Below are positions 40,332-49,831 of a DNA stretch of 64,000 nucleotides, piece by piece. The stretch is from the NCBI RefSeq assembly GCF_014200455.1, contig NZ_JACHBW010000003.1:434001-498000 (forward strand), written 5' to 3'. Source of the DNA: Paraburkholderia bannensis. GTDB taxonomy: Bacteria > Pseudomonadota > Gammaproteobacteria > Burkholderiales > Burkholderiaceae. Under the pieces are notes generated by a model. It had not been told where the DNA came from. It saw only the letters and a program-made list of their open reading frames with translations, and did not search any database. A program made the translations under genes and the position numbers. Position 1 is the first letter of the stretch, and each line of letters begins with the position of its first letter.

Positions 40332-43300
40332 ATGTCCGAAATCGCCGCATCCTCGAAGTCCCCGTCCGCGTCACCGGTCGCCGTCGTCAAGCCGGGGCAA
40401 CGCTACGCGTTCGACGGCACCCACGGCTCATCCGACGCGCTGCTGATCGCCCGCTACCGCGAGGCCGCGCGCGAGGCGCACCACGAAAGCGCCGCCGCGC
40501 CGCTGCTGGCCGTGATCTGCGCCAGTGCGGTGGACGCCCAGCGTCTCGCGCAGGAAATCCCGTTTTTCGCGCCGCAAGCGCGGGTGCGCCTGCTACCCGA
40601 CTGGGAAACGCTGCCCTACGACACATTCTCGCCGCACCAGGATCTGGTTTCGGAGCGTCTGGCGACGCTGCACGACCTGGGCGAAGGACGCTGCGACATC
40701 CTGCTGGTACCGGCCACGACAGCGCTCTACCGCATGCCGCCGGCCTCGTTCCTCGCAGCCTACACGTTCTCGTTCTCGCAGGGCGAGCGCCTGGACGAAG
40801 CGAAGCTCAAATCGCAGCTCACGCTGGCCGGCTACGAGCACGTGAGTCAGGTCATGCGACCGGGCGAATACTGCGTGCGCGGCTCGCTGATCGACCTGTT
40901 CCCGATGGGCTCGCCGCTGCCCTATCGCCTCGACCTGTTCGACGATCAGGTCGATTCGATCCGCGCCTTCGACCCCGACAGCCAGCGCAGCCTCTATCCG
41001 GTCAAGGAAGTGCGGCTGCTGCCGGGCCGCGAATTCCCCTTCGACGAAGCCTCGCGCACGGCGTTTCGCAGCCGCTGGCGCGAAGTGTTCGAAGGCGACC
41101 CGAGCCGCGCGACGATCTACAAGGACATTGGCAACGGCGTGCCTTCAGCGGGTATCGAGTACTACCTGCCGCTCTTCTTCGAAGAAACGGCCACGCTCTT
41201 TCACTATCTGCCGCAGAACGCGCAGTTGGTGTTCTCGGGCGATCTGGAGACGTCGATCCGCCGCTTCACGGCGGACACGAAGCAGCGCCACAACTTCCTC
41301 GCGCATGACCGCGAGCGCCCGATTCTGGAGCCGTCGCGCCTGTTCCTGACCGACGAGGACTTCTTCGCGTTCGCCAAGCCGTTCGCGCGCCTCGTGCTGC
41401 CGGCGGCGAGCGCGGGCGGCTGGGCCACGCCGCTGCCGACGCTCGCGATCGACCGTCACGCCGACGACCCGCTCGCCTCGCTGCGCAGCTATCTGGACAG
41501 CACGAAAAACCGCGTGCTGTTCGCGGTCGAATCGGCGGGCCGTCGCGAGACCATCGCGCAACTGCTCGCCGACAACCACCTGCGCCCCACTTCGGCGGAC
41601 AGCTTCCAGGACTGGCTCGGCGGCGACGAGCGCTTCGCGCTGGGCGTCGCGCCGCTCTCGACGGGCTTTGCGCTGCCGGGCGAAGCGCTCTCGATCATCA
41701 CCGAAACCGAACTCTACGGCCCGCTCGCGCGTCGCGCCGGACGCCGCCGCCAGGAACAGGCGAGCAACGTCGATTCGATGGTGCGCGATCTGTCCGAGCT
41801 GAAGGTGGGCGACCCGGTCGTGCACGCGCAGCACGGCATCGGCCGCTATCACGGCCTCGTCACGATGGATCTCGGCGAAGGCGACACCGAATTCCTGCAC
41901 CTCGAATATGCCAACGCCAGCAAGCTCTACGTGCCGGTTTCGCAACTGCATGTGATTTCGCGCTACAGCGGCGCCGATCCGGACAGCGCGCCGCTGCACG
42001 CGCTCGGCTCGGGCCAGTGGGAAAAGGCGCGCCGCAAGGCCGCGCAGCAGATCCGCGACACCGCCGCCGAACTGCTCAATCTCTACGCGCGCCGCGCCGC
42101 GCGCGAGGGCCATGCATTCGCGCTGGATCCGAAGGATTACGTGAAGTTCGCCGAGAGCTTCGGCTTCGAGGAAACGCCCGACCAGGCCGCGGCGATCGCC
42201 GCCGTGATCGGCGACATGACGAGCGGCAAGCCGATGGACCGGCTGGTGTGCGGCGACGTCGGCTTCGGCAAGACCGAAGTGGCCTTGCGCGCGGCCTTTA
42301 TCGCCGTGATGGGCGGCAAGCAGGTGGCGATCCTCTCGCCCACCACGCTGCTCGCCGAACAGCACACGCAGACCTTCACCGACCGCTTCTCCGAGTGGCC
42401 GGTGCGCATCGCGGAACTCTCGCGCTTCAAGAGCGCGAAGGAAGTCAGCAGCGCGATCCAGCAGATCAACGAAGGCAGCGTCGATATCGTGATCGGCACG
42501 CACAAGCTGCTGTCGTCCGATGTGCAGTTCAAGCGCCTCGGCCTCGTCATCATCGACGAGGAACACCGCTTTGGCGTGCGCCAGAAGGAAGCGCTCAAAG
42601 CGCTGCGCGCCGAAGTGGACGTGCTCACGCTCACCGCCACCCCGATCCCGCGTACGCTGGGCATGGCGCTCGAAGGTCTGCGCGACTTCTCCGTGATCGC
42701 AACCGCCCCGCAAAAGCGGCTTGCCATCAAGACCTTCGTGCGGCGCGAGGAAGACAGCGTGATCCGCGAGGCGATGCTGCGCGAACTCAAGCGCGGCGGC
42801 CAGGTGTATTTCCTGCACAACGAAGTCGAGACCATCGAGAACCGCCGCGCGATGCTCGAAGCGCTGGTGCCGGAGGCGCGCATCGTCGTGGCCCACGGCC
42901 AGATGCACGAACGCGAACTTGAAACCGTGATGCGCGACTTCGTGGCCCAGCGCGCGAACGTGCTGCTGTGCACGACGATTATCGAAACCGGCATCGACGT
43001 GCCGACCGCCAACACCATCCTGATCCACCGCTCCGATAAATTCGGTCTCGCGCAGTTGCATCAGTTGCGCGGGCGCGTCGGGCGCTCGCATCACCAGGCC
43101 TACGCCTATCTGCTCGTGCACGATCCGCAAGGGCTTACGAAGCAGGCGCAGCGCCGCCTGGAAGCGATCCAGCAGATGGAGGAACTCGGTTCGGGCTTCT
43201 ATCTGGCGATGCACGATCTGGAAATTCGCGGCACAGGCGAAGTGCTCGGCGACAAACAATCGGGCGAGATTCAGGAAATCGGCTTCCAGCTTTATACCGA

Positions 43301-43829
43301 CATGCTCAACGACGCCGTTAAAGCGCTCAAGGAAGGCCGCGAGCCCGATCTGAACGCGCCGCTGGCCGCCACCACCGAGATCAATCTGCACGCGCCCGCC
43401 ATCCTGCCCGCCGACTATTGCGGCGACGTGCAGGAGCGTCTGTCGCTCTACAAGCGTCTGGCGAACTGCGAGCACGACGATTCGATCGACGGCATCCAGG
43501 AAGAGCTGATCGACCGCTTCGGCAAGATGCCGCCGCAAGCGCACGCGCTGATCGAAACGCATCGTCTGCGACTCGCCGCCAAGCCGCTCGGCATCACCAA
43601 GATCGATGCGGGCGAAGCCGTGATCGGCCTGCAGTTCGTGCCGAATCCGCCGATCGACGCCATGCGCATCATCGAAATGGTGCAGAAGCACAAGCATGTC
43701 AAGCTCGCCGGTCAGGACAAGCTGCGCATCGAAACGCGCAGCCCGGATCTGGCGGTGCGCGTGGCGACGGTGAAGGAAACGCTGCGTGCGCTGGGCGCGC
43801 CCTCGCGGGCTGCCGCGCCGCGCGCCTGA
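40332..43829 (+). CDS. mfd: Transcription-repair coupling factor
   Basis: DNA translocase that removes stalled RNA polymerase and recruits UvrAB. 1165 residues. UvrB-homology region at the N-terminus ([15 protein letters not shown] near 95), the RNAP-interaction domain [18 protein letters not shown] near 495, Walker [10 protein letters not shown] near 640, [10 protein letters not shown] (DEEH box), [10 protein letters not shown], and [15 protein letters not shown] motif VI near 915, then the C-terminal autoinhibitory TRCF domain. The ATG at 40332 is the family-like start. Divergent from ispD-ispF. Confidence 0.97.
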   Translation: MSEIAASSKSPSASPVAVVKPGQRYAFDGTHGSSDALLIARYREAAREAHHESAAAPLLAVICASAVDAQRLAQEIPFFAPQARVRLLPDWETLPYDTFSPHQDLVSERLATLHDLGEGRCDILLVPATTALYRMPPASFLAAYTFSFSQGERLDEAKLKSQLTLAGYEHVSQVMRPGEYCVRGSLIDLFPMGSPLPYRLDLFDDQVDSIRAFDPDSQRSLYPVKEVRLLPGREFPFDEASRTAFRSRWREVFEGDPSRATIYKDIGNGVPSAGIEYYLPLFFEETATLFHYLPQNAQLVFSGDLETSIRRFTADTKQRHNFLAHDRERPILEPSRLFLTDEDFFAFAKPFARLVLPAASAGGWATPLPTLAIDRHADDPLASLRSYLDSTKNRVLFAVESAGRRETIAQLLADNHLRPTSADSFQDWLGGDERFALGVAPLSTGFALPGEALSIITETELYGPLARRAGRRRQEQASNVDSMVRDLSELKVGDPVVHAQHGIGRYHGLVTMDLGEGDTEFLHLEYANASKLYVPVSQLHVISRYSGADPDSAPLHALGSGQWEKARRKAAQQIRDTAAELLNLYARRAAREGHAFALDPKDYVKFAESFGFEETPDQAAAIAAVIGDMTSGKPMDRLVCGDVGFGKTEVALRAAFIAVMGGKQVAILSPTTLLAEQHTQTFTDRFSEWPVRIAELSRFKSAKEVSSAIQQINEGSVDIVIGTHKLLSSDVQFKRLGLVIIDEEHRFGVRQKEALKALRAEVDVLTLTATPIPRTLGMALEGLRDFSVIATAPQKRLAIKTFVRREEDSVIREAMLRELKRGGQVYFLHNEVETIENRRAMLEALVPEARIVVAHGQMHERELETVMRDFVAQRANVLLCTTIIETGIDVPTANTILIHRSDKFGLAQLHQLRGRVGRSHHQAYAYLLVHDPQGLTKQAQRRLEAIQQMEELGSGFYLAMHDLEIRGTGEVLGDKQSGEIQEIGFQLYTDMLNDAVKALKEGREPDLNAPLAATTEINLHAPAILPADYCGDVQERLSLYKRLANCEHDDSIDGIQEELIDRFGKMPPQAHALIETHRLRLAAKPLGITKIDAGEAVIGLQFVPNPPIDAMRIIEMVQKHKHVKLAGQDKLRIETRSPDLAVRVATVKETLRALGAPSRAAAPRA

Positions 43830-43883
43830 TATTGTTTAAACAGATGATCTGACGCTTTAACCGTCGGATTATCCGTCCCCACG

Positions 43884-43924
43884 CCATGTTGCGGCGCGCC
43901 ACGTCCGCGCGTGCCGCAACATGG
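43884..43924. repeat. Long inverted repeat between mfd and argE
   Basis: CCATGTTGCGGC / GCCGCAACATGG, perfect 12-bp arms extended imperfectly inwards (CGC/GCG), about 17-base centre. No T-tract on either side, so it is not a standard terminator. It lies just upstream of the argE promoter. Confidence 0.8.
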
Positions 43925-43933
43925 CTTCCGGCT

Positions 43934-43963
43934 TTGGCGAGTCCCACCCTTTTTGGGTAGTAT
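43934..43963 (+). promoter_or_regulatory. Promoter of argE
   Basis: TTGGCG, 18-bp spacer, TAGTAT, ending 30 bases before the argE start. Confidence 0.5.
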
Positions 43964-43992
43964 TGGGCAAGACAAGCAAGCCGGAGCCCACC

Positions 43993-45261
43993 ATGAGCAT
44001 CACCGCTGAAACAGCGCAGTCTTCCCCAGAGTCGTCCCAGTCGTCCCATTCATCACCCGCCGCATCGGCTTCCGATCTTCCCGCTTCACTCCCCTGGGTC
44101 ACCCGTCTCGTGTCGATGGACACGGTTAGCCGCAATCCGAATCTCGGCCTGATCGAAACCGTGCGCGACGATCTGCGCGCGCGCGGCATCGATTCGACGC
44201 TGACCTACGGCCGTGACGGCAAGTGGGCCAATCTGTTCGCCACGCTGCCCGCGCACGATGGTTCGACCGAGGGCGGCATCGTGCTGTCGGGCCACACGGA
44301 CGTGGTGCCCGTCGATGGCCAGAAGTGGGACAGCGATCCGTTCAAACCGGAAATCCGCGACGGCCTGCTCTATGGCCGCGGCACCTGCGACATGAAGGGT
44401 TTTATCGGCGCGGCGCTCACGCTGGTGCCGGAATTCCAGCAGATCAAGCTCGCCAGGCCGCTGCATTTCGCGCTCTCTTTCGACGAGGAGATTGGCTGCG
44501 TGGGCGCGCCGCTGATGATCGAGGAACTCGTGAAGCGCGGCGTGAAGCCGGACGGCTGCATCGTCGGCGAACCCACCAGCATGCGGCCGATCGTGGCGCA
44601 CAAGGGCGTCAACGTCTATCAATGCTGCGTGCGCGGTCACGCGGCGCACTCGTCGCTCACGCCGCGCGGCGTCAACGCGATCGAGTACGCGGCGCGCCTG
44701 ATCTGCTACATCCGCGATCTGGCCGATTCGTTCCGCGCGCAAGGCCCCTTCGACGAGCTTTACGATGTGCCGTTCACCACGGCGCAGACCAGCACCATCG
44801 AAGGCGGCAACGCCGTCAACACGGTGCCCGCCGAATGCCGCTTCGCCTTCGAATTCCGCAATCTGCCGACGCTCGACCCCGAGGCGATCTTCGCGCGCAT
44901 CGAGCAATACGCGCGCGAAACGCTGGTGCCGAAAATGCAGCGCGAAGGCGTGGACGGTGCTTCTCCCGCCATCGAATTCCTGAAGGTGGCCGCCGCACCT
45001 GGGCTCGACGATTCCGAGCAGGCGGCGATCACGCAACTGGTGCGCGCGCTCACCTCGGACCAGACGCGCCGCAAGGTCGCCTATGGCACCGAGGCGGGAC
45101 TGTTCGCGCGGGCCGGTATTCCGAGCGTGGTGTGCGGTCCCGGCGACATCCAGCAGGCGCACAAGCCCAACGAGTTCGTCTCGCTCGAACAACTTTCGGC
45201 GTGCGAAGGTTTCCTGCGCAAGCTGGTGCGCGGCATGTCGGTCGACGCCTACGCGCGCTGA
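43993..45261 (+). CDS. argE: Acetylornithine deacetylase (M20 family)
   Basis: Zinc deacetylase releasing ornithine from N-acetylornithine in arginine synthesis. 422 residues. Ligand motifs SGHTDVVPVDGQKW, GRGTCDMKGF, DEEIGCVGA (catalytic Glu pair), GEPTSM and the late AHKPNEF are all present, with the M20 dimerisation domain (KGVNVYQCCVRGHAAHSS). The first 35 residues are a Ser/Pro/Ala-rich tail beyond the usual start, in frame and next to the promoter. Followed after 10 bases by the PLP-dependent dehydratase, likely one operon. Confidence 0.93.
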   Translation: MSITAETAQSSPESSQSSHSSPAASASDLPASLPWVTRLVSMDTVSRNPNLGLIETVRDDLRARGIDSTLTYGRDGKWANLFATLPAHDGSTEGGIVLSGHTDVVPVDGQKWDSDPFKPEIRDGLLYGRGTCDMKGFIGAALTLVPEFQQIKLARPLHFALSFDEEIGCVGAPLMIEELVKRGVKPDGCIVGEPTSMRPIVAHKGVNVYQCCVRGHAAHSSLTPRGVNAIEYAARLICYIRDLADSFRAQGPFDELYDVPFTTAQTSTIEGGNAVNTVPAECRFAFEFRNLPTLDPEAIFARIEQYARETLVPKMQREGVDGASPAIEFLKVAAAPGLDDSEQAAITQLVRALTSDQTRRKVAYGTEAGLFARAGIPSVVCGPGDIQQAHKPNEFVSLEQLSACEGFLRKLVRGMSVDAYAR

Positions 45262-45271
45262 AAATCTGGCC

Positions 45272-46294
45272 ATGTCAACCGGTACGCCGCTGCCCACCGA
45301 TCACACCATCGACGGCGAAGCGATTCCCTCGCTCGACGAAATCGCCGCGCAGCACATCACGCTTGCGCCGTGGGTGCTGCGCACGCCGGTATTCGATCGC
45401 GACGATCTGCCCTCGCTCGGCGATACGCTGGTTAATTTCAAGTTCGAACTGCTGCAGGCCAGCGGCAGTTTCAAGGTGCGCGGCGCGTTTTCGCACCTGC
45501 TCTCGCTCGATGCCGCGCAACGCAGCGCGGGCGTGACCTGCGTGTCGGGCGGCAATCATGCGATTGCCGTTGCGTACGCAGCGAAGCGGCTTGGGATCGC
45601 CGCCAAGGTCGTGCTGTTTCATACCGCGAGCCCGGCGCGCGTGGATCAGTGCCGCAGCCTGGGCGCGGAAATCGTACGCGCGAGCGACAGTCACGAAGCG
45701 TTCGAGATCGTGCGTCGCATCGAAGCCGACGAAGGCCGTTATTTCGTGCATCCCTTCAATGGGTACCGCACGATTCTCGGCACGGCGACGCTTGGCTACG
45801 AATGGGCCACCCAGTCGCCCGACCTCGACGCGGTGATCGTGCCGATCGGCGGCGGCGGACTTGCAGCGGGCGTGGCCACGGCCTTGCGCCTGGCGAACCC
45901 GCGCGTGCGCATCTATGGCGTGGAACCCGAGGGTGCCGATGCGATGAACCGCAGCTTCGCCGCCAATCACACGGTGCGCCTGACCCACATGCATTCGATT
46001 GCCGACTCGCTGATGTCGCCGCACACCGAGCAATACAGCTATGCGCTGTGCCGCCGCCATCTCGAAGGCATCGTCACGGTCTCCGACGATGAACTGCGCG
46101 CCGCCATGCGCATGCTGTTCGACGAGCTGAAGCTGGCCGTCGAACCCGCGTGCGCCGCGGCCACGGCTGCGCTCTATGGCCCGCTGCGCGATGTCGTGCG
46201 CGGTCAGCGCGTGGGCGTTCTGCTGTGCGGCACCAACACCGATCCGCGGCGTTTCAACGAACAGATCATGCTTGCGCAGTCCGCGTCAGCCTGA
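45272..46294 (+). CDS. PLP-dependent threonine/serine dehydratase-like enzyme
   Basis: Fold-type II PLP enzyme, 340 residues, without the C-terminal ACT-type regulatory domain of biosynthetic IlvA. The Schiff-base Lys is in ASGSFKVRGAF; the phosphate loop is PIGGGGLAAG; the substrate loop SGGNHAIAVA is kept, with CGTNTDP near the C-terminus replacing the usual CGGN. Catabolic threonine dehydratase (TdcB type) or a serine/hydroxy-aspartate dehydratase are both possible. Ten bases after argE. Confidence 0.88.
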   Translation: MSTGTPLPTDHTIDGEAIPSLDEIAAQHITLAPWVLRTPVFDRDDLPSLGDTLVNFKFELLQASGSFKVRGAFSHLLSLDAAQRSAGVTCVSGGNHAIAVAYAAKRLGIAAKVVLFHTASPARVDQCRSLGAEIVRASDSHEAFEIVRRIEADEGRYFVHPFNGYRTILGTATLGYEWATQSPDLDAVIVPIGGGGLAAGVATALRLANPRVRIYGVEPEGADAMNRSFAANHTVRLTHMHSIADSLMSPHTEQYSYALCRRHLEGIVTVSDDELRAAMRMLFDELKLAVEPACAAATAALYGPLRDVVRGQRVGVLLCGTNTDPRRFNEQIMLAQSASA

Positions 46295-46397
46295 TCGCTC
46301 CCGGGCACGCGACGTGCCTTAGTGCGTTTCGCGTTACGTCGCAATCGGCAAAACGTCAGCCAATGTCAAATCGCTACCGCGTTACGGGTGCGTTCGC

Positions 46398-46403
46398 TAT
46401 CAT
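46398..46403 (+). promoter_or_regulatory. -10 box of mscL
   Basis: TATCAT in GCTATCATTGCG, 61 bases before the mscL start. Confidence 0.35.
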
Positions 46404-46463
46404 TGCGCCAATGCGTCGTTATGCAACCAGGCCCGTGCCGCCCCCTTCAAGGAGAGCCCGCTC

Positions 46464-46913
46464 ATGAGCGTGATCAAAGAGTTCAAGGAATTCGCCGTCA
46501 AAGGCAATGTGATGGACCTCGCCGTCGGTGTGATTATCGGCGGCGCGTTTTCCAGCATCGTCAACTCGGTCGTCAAAGACCTCATCATGCCGGTGATCGG
46601 CGTGGTGACGGGCGGCCTCGACTTCTCGAACATGTTCGTGCGCCTGGGCAATATTCCGCCGTCGTTCAAAGGCAATCCCGATTCGTACAAGGATCTGCAG
46701 ACCGCGGGCGTGGCCGTGTTCGGCTATGGCTCGTTCATCACGGTGCTGATCAACTTCATCATTCTCGCTTTCATCATCTTTCTGATGGTGAAGTTCATCA
46801 ACAAGCTGCGCCAGCCAGACGCGGCGCCCGCGCCCGCCGAACCGGCGCCGACGCCCGAAGACGTCCTGCTGCTGCGCGAGATCCGTGATTCGCTGAAGAA
46901 CAGCCCGCGCTAA
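46464..46913 (+). CDS. mscL: Large-conductance mechanosensitive channel
   Basis: Pentameric inner-membrane emergency valve that opens on hypo-osmotic shock. 149 residues. N-terminal helix [23 protein letters not shown] with the G-rich pore-lining TM1, periplasmic loop, TM2 ([25 protein letters not shown]), and a cytoplasmic helix after a Pro/Ala linker (about residues 110-125) ending [17 protein letters not shown] precedes the ATG. Confidence 0.97.
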   Translation: MSVIKEFKEFAVKGNVMDLAVGVIIGGAFSSIVNSVVKDLIMPVIGVVTGGLDFSNMFVRLGNIPPSFKGNPDSYKDLQTAGVAVFGYGSFITVLINFIILAFIIFLMVKFINKLRQPDAAPAPAEPAPTPEDVLLLREIRDSLKNSPR

Positions 46914-46941
46914 ACGCGTTTTTTGCCGGCCAGATGGAGAA

Positions 46942-46977
46942 CAGCCCGCGTCGCCTTTCGAGGCACGCGGGCTTTTT
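46942..46977 (+). terminator. Terminator of mscL
   Basis: AGCCCGCG ... CGCGGGCT stem with a GCCTttcgAGGC inner part, then TTTTT. Confidence 0.88.
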
Positions 46978-47012
46978 AACGTCACGCTATCAAGGATCGA
47001 TTGATCCCGCGC

Positions 47013-49037
47013 TCAGGATGTCGCCGTCCTGGATGCATGAGGCGCGTGCCCAGGCGCATCCTGCGCGGCGCGTTGCGCGCGCAGGATTGCCGCGTCTTCG
47101 ATCAGTTGCTCCAGTTGCTCGAAATTGACCGGCTTGGTGAGGTGAGCCGTGAAGCCCGCGTCGAGACTGCGACGCACATCGTCGTCGGTGCCGAAGCCCG
47201 TGAGCGCAATCGCGGGCACCGAGGACTCCTTGCGAAACGCGCGGATAAAGTCGATCCCCGAACCATCGGGCAAGCCGATATCGCTCACCACCAGATCGAA
47301 GCCCTGTGTGGCTGTGAGCGCGAGCGCACCCGCCACGCTGGCCGCCACCGCCACCTCGTGACCCAGCGCGCGGATCAGTTGTGACATCACCTCGGCCGTA
47401 TCCTCGTGATCCTCGATCAGCAGGATATCGAGCGCGCAGGCCTGATGCGGTCCACAACGGTCGGCGGGCTGCTGCGCGCCCGAGCCCGGCGTGGCGGTCG
47501 GCAACACGATTGTGAACGTCGCGCCGCAATGCGCACCCGGGCTTTTCGCGCTGACCGTGCCGCCGTGCGCCTCGGTCAATGCTTTCGTTACCGCGAGACC
47601 CAGTCCCAGACCGCCGAACTGGCGCGTCATGTTGTGGCTGCCCTGCTCGAAGGCGTGGAACAGCTTGCCGATCTGCTCGGGCGCAATGCCGATCCCCGTA
47701 TCCTCCACTTCGATCACCACATGCATGCGCTCGTCGCGCGTGCGCACATAGATGTGGCCGCCATCGGGCGTGAATTTCGCCGCGTTGCGCACGAGATTCC
47801 AGAACATCTGCTGCATGCGAGCCCGATCGCCGCGCACATAGTGATGCTGCGCATGGCGCTCGACGTGCACGTCCTGCTGCCTGGTCTGGATTTCGCTGTG
47901 AAAGAGTTCGAGCACGGCGTCGATCACCTCATGCACATCGACGGTGTCGAGGGCGAGATCAAGCTTGCCGTTGGCGACGCGCGTGAGATCGAGCAGATCG
48001 TCGATCAGACGCGCTTCGAGCTCGATATTGCGGCGAATCATCAGTACGCCTGCGCGTGCGGCTTCGGGCAGGCCAGGTATCTGTTCCAGCAGCCGCGTGC
48101 CGGCCAGCACGGGTGTGAGCGGCGTGCGCAATTCGTGCGAAAGCATGGCGAGAAAGCGGTCCTTGGCGCGATTGGCCTCTTCCGCCGCCTGACGCGCGGC
48201 CTGTTCGGAGGCCAGCAGCAATTCGCGCTCTTCGCTCGATTCGCGCTGCGCATGGATATCGGTGCAACTGCCGAACCACTTGTTGATGCCGCCGCGCGGG
48301 TCGCGCATCGCGACGATACGCACATCGAACCATCGCCACGTACCGTCGTGACGCCGAATGCGCAACTCATGCCGATAATCGTTGTTGTCGCTGCGCACCG
48401 CCTTGAGCCAGGTGTGGCGGATATCCTCGCGATCGTCGGGATGCACGGCGTCGAGCCACGCATGACCATGCGGCGACGCGCCTGCGGGCAGACCCGTGTA
48501 ATCGCGCCACTGCTTCGAAAGAAAATCGCAGTCGCCATCCGCACCGCAAGTGAAAACGAGGTGCGGCAAGGCTTCCGAAAGTGTGCGGTAGTGCTCCTCG
48601 CGATCGCGCAACAGCAGCGCCTGATCGGAGGCACGCTGCAACGCGACTTGCGCCAGCACGCGAGCCACGGCTTCGGGCAGATAGTCGAGATAGTCGCCCG
48701 ATTTCGGCACGACGTCCGAAACGCCCGCGCGCAAGGCCGCGATCACGCGCGACTCGTCGGTGAAACCGGTGACGAGGATCGCCGGCACGCGCACGTCGTC
48801 CGTGCGCAGACGGCGGAAGAAGTCGAGCCCGGTTTCGGCGCCGTCGAGCTGATAGTCGAGCACGAGCACATCCGGCGTGCGCGCGGCAAGCACGGTGCTC
48901 GCCTCGGCCACGCTCGCGCAGGTGTCCACGCGTGCGCCGGCGCGCACGAGCGATTTGCGCGCGAGCCGCAGAATGCCCTCGTCATCGTCGACGACAAGCA
49001 CATGCGCGCCCGCCAACAGGGTTGCCTCGTTGTTCAT
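47013..49037 (-). CDS. Hybrid sensor kinase: REC-PAS-HisKA-HATPase-REC
   Basis: 674 residues, no membrane segment. Receiver 1 at about 12-130 (VLVVDDDEG, phosphoacceptor in VLVLDYQL), a PAS domain about 150-275 (LVFTCGADGDCDFLSKQW to GSCTDIHAQR), the H-box LSHELRTPL near 310, N-box NLVRNAAKFTPDGG, DTGIGI and GGLGLGL of the ATPase, then a C-terminal receiver (ILLIEDHEDT, Asp in LVVSDIGLPDG, LTKPV). Start chosen at 49037 (GAGGA 11 bases upstream); a TTG at 49109 is in frame. Last of three signalling genes; the N-terminal receiver may take phosphate from an upstream partner. Confidence 0.93.
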   Translation of the reverse strand: MNNEATLLAGAHVLVVDDDEGILRLARKSLVRAGARVDTCASVAEASTVLAARTPDVLVLDYQLDGAETGLDFFRRLRTDDVRVPAILVTGFTDESRVIAALRAGVSDVVPKSGDYLDYLPEAVARVLAQVALQRASDQALLLRDREEHYRTLSEALPHLVFTCGADGDCDFLSKQWRDYTGLPAGASPHGHAWLDAVHPDDREDIRHTWLKAVRSDNNDYRHELRIRRHDGTWRWFDVRIVAMRDPRGGINKWFGSCTDIHAQRESSEERELLLASEQAARQAAEEANRAKDRFLAMLSHELRTPLTPVLAGTRLLEQIPGLPEAARAGVLMIRRNIELEARLIDDLLDLTRVANGKLDLALDTVDVHEVIDAVLELFHSEIQTRQQDVHVERHAQHHYVRGDRARMQQMFWNLVRNAAKFTPDGGHIYVRTRDERMHVVIEVEDTGIGIAPEQIGKLFHAFEQGSHNMTRQFGGLGLGLAVTKALTEAHGGTVSAKSPGAHCGATFTIVLPTATPGSGAQQPADRCGPHQACALDILLIEDHEDTAEVMSQLIRALGHEVAVAASVAGALALTATQGFDLVVSDIGLPDGSGIDFIRAFRKESSVPAIALTGFGTDDDVRRSLDAGFTAHLTKPVNFEQLEQLIEDAAILRAQRAAQDAPGHAPHASRTATS

Positions 49038-49174
49038 GCGCGTCGCGTTCCTCGGAGCGCGCTCCCGTTCGGGAGCGTGCGCAGTCTGGTCATGATGGTC
49101 ATGCGTCAATCAATCTCTCTCGCGGATGGCTGCGTGCCGCCTGCACGTGCCTGCGTGTGGTCGATCGGGGTCGA

Positions 49175-49783
49175 TCACGGCCGGTTGAAGCGATGCCCCG
49201 CCGGCAGCTTGACGATCTGCAGGAAAAACCCAAGCCGCCGCACCGCCTCGATAAACGCATCATATTCGACGGGCTTCGTGATGTAGACATTGCAGCCCAG
49301 TTCGTAGCAGCGCTCGATCTCGCGCGGGTCGTCGGTCGTGGTCAGCACGATCACGGGCACCGTCGCCGTCGCCGGTTCGGCCTTGAGCCGGCGCAGCACC
49401 TCGAAGCCGTCCACGCGCGGCATGCGCAGATCGAGCAGCACCACGAAGTTCGCCAGATCCTCACGCGACGGATAGCCCGACAGGCCTGGCGCACCCGGCA
49501 CGCCGAAGAAATAATCGAGCGCCTCCTGGCCGTCGCGAAATCGCAGGAAACCATTCGACACACCCGAGCGGCGCAGATTGCGCTCGACCAGCGTGGCGTG
49601 GCCGTCATCGTCCTCGATCAGGACGATGCTCACGCGTTCGCCCGCCAGGGCCGCGCGGTAATCGTCGTGCTGCGCTTCGCCCTGAGCCTGCTCATGCGAC
49701 GGGTCATGTGACTGCTCGTCTGACTGCGCATGCGCTTCATCCGCGCGACCCGCGCGGCTCCCCGTCTGTTCCCCGTGCGTCAT
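49175..49783 (-). CDS. Single-domain response regulator (Rcp1-like)
   Basis: 202 residues: a charged His/Gln-rich N-terminal tail of about 48 residues, then a receiver of the Rcp1 class with IVLIEDDDGHATLVERNL, phosphoacceptor in VLLDLRMPRVDG, TTTDDPREIERCYELGCN and ITKPVEYDAF. No output domain, so it should shuttle phosphate or bind a partner. GGGGAG 7 bases before the ATG supports the start. It lies 48 bases after the kinase and 137 bases before the hybrid kinase start. Confidence 0.93.
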   Translation of the reverse strand: MTHGEQTGSRAGRADEAHAQSDEQSHDPSHEQAQGEAQHDDYRAALAGERVSIVLIEDDDGHATLVERNLRRSGVSNGFLRFRDGQEALDYFFGVPGAPGLSGYPSREDLANFVVLLDLRMPRVDGFEVLRRLKAEPATATVPVIVLTTTDDPREIERCYELGCNVYITKPVEYDAFIEAVRRLGFFLQIVKLPAGHRFNRP

Positions 49784-49831
49784 CTGCCGCTCCCCGACGT
49801 TCCCTGCAACGTTTTTCGATGGTACTTGTCC

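Noticed and set aside
41145..43697. 850-codon open frame opposite mfd
   Set aside because: Antisense shadow of mfd.
43884..43924. Inverted repeat as rho-independent terminator
   Set aside because: No T-tract on either side.
47406..49286. 626-codon open frame opposite the hybrid kinase
   Set aside because: Shadow frame, no domain recognised.
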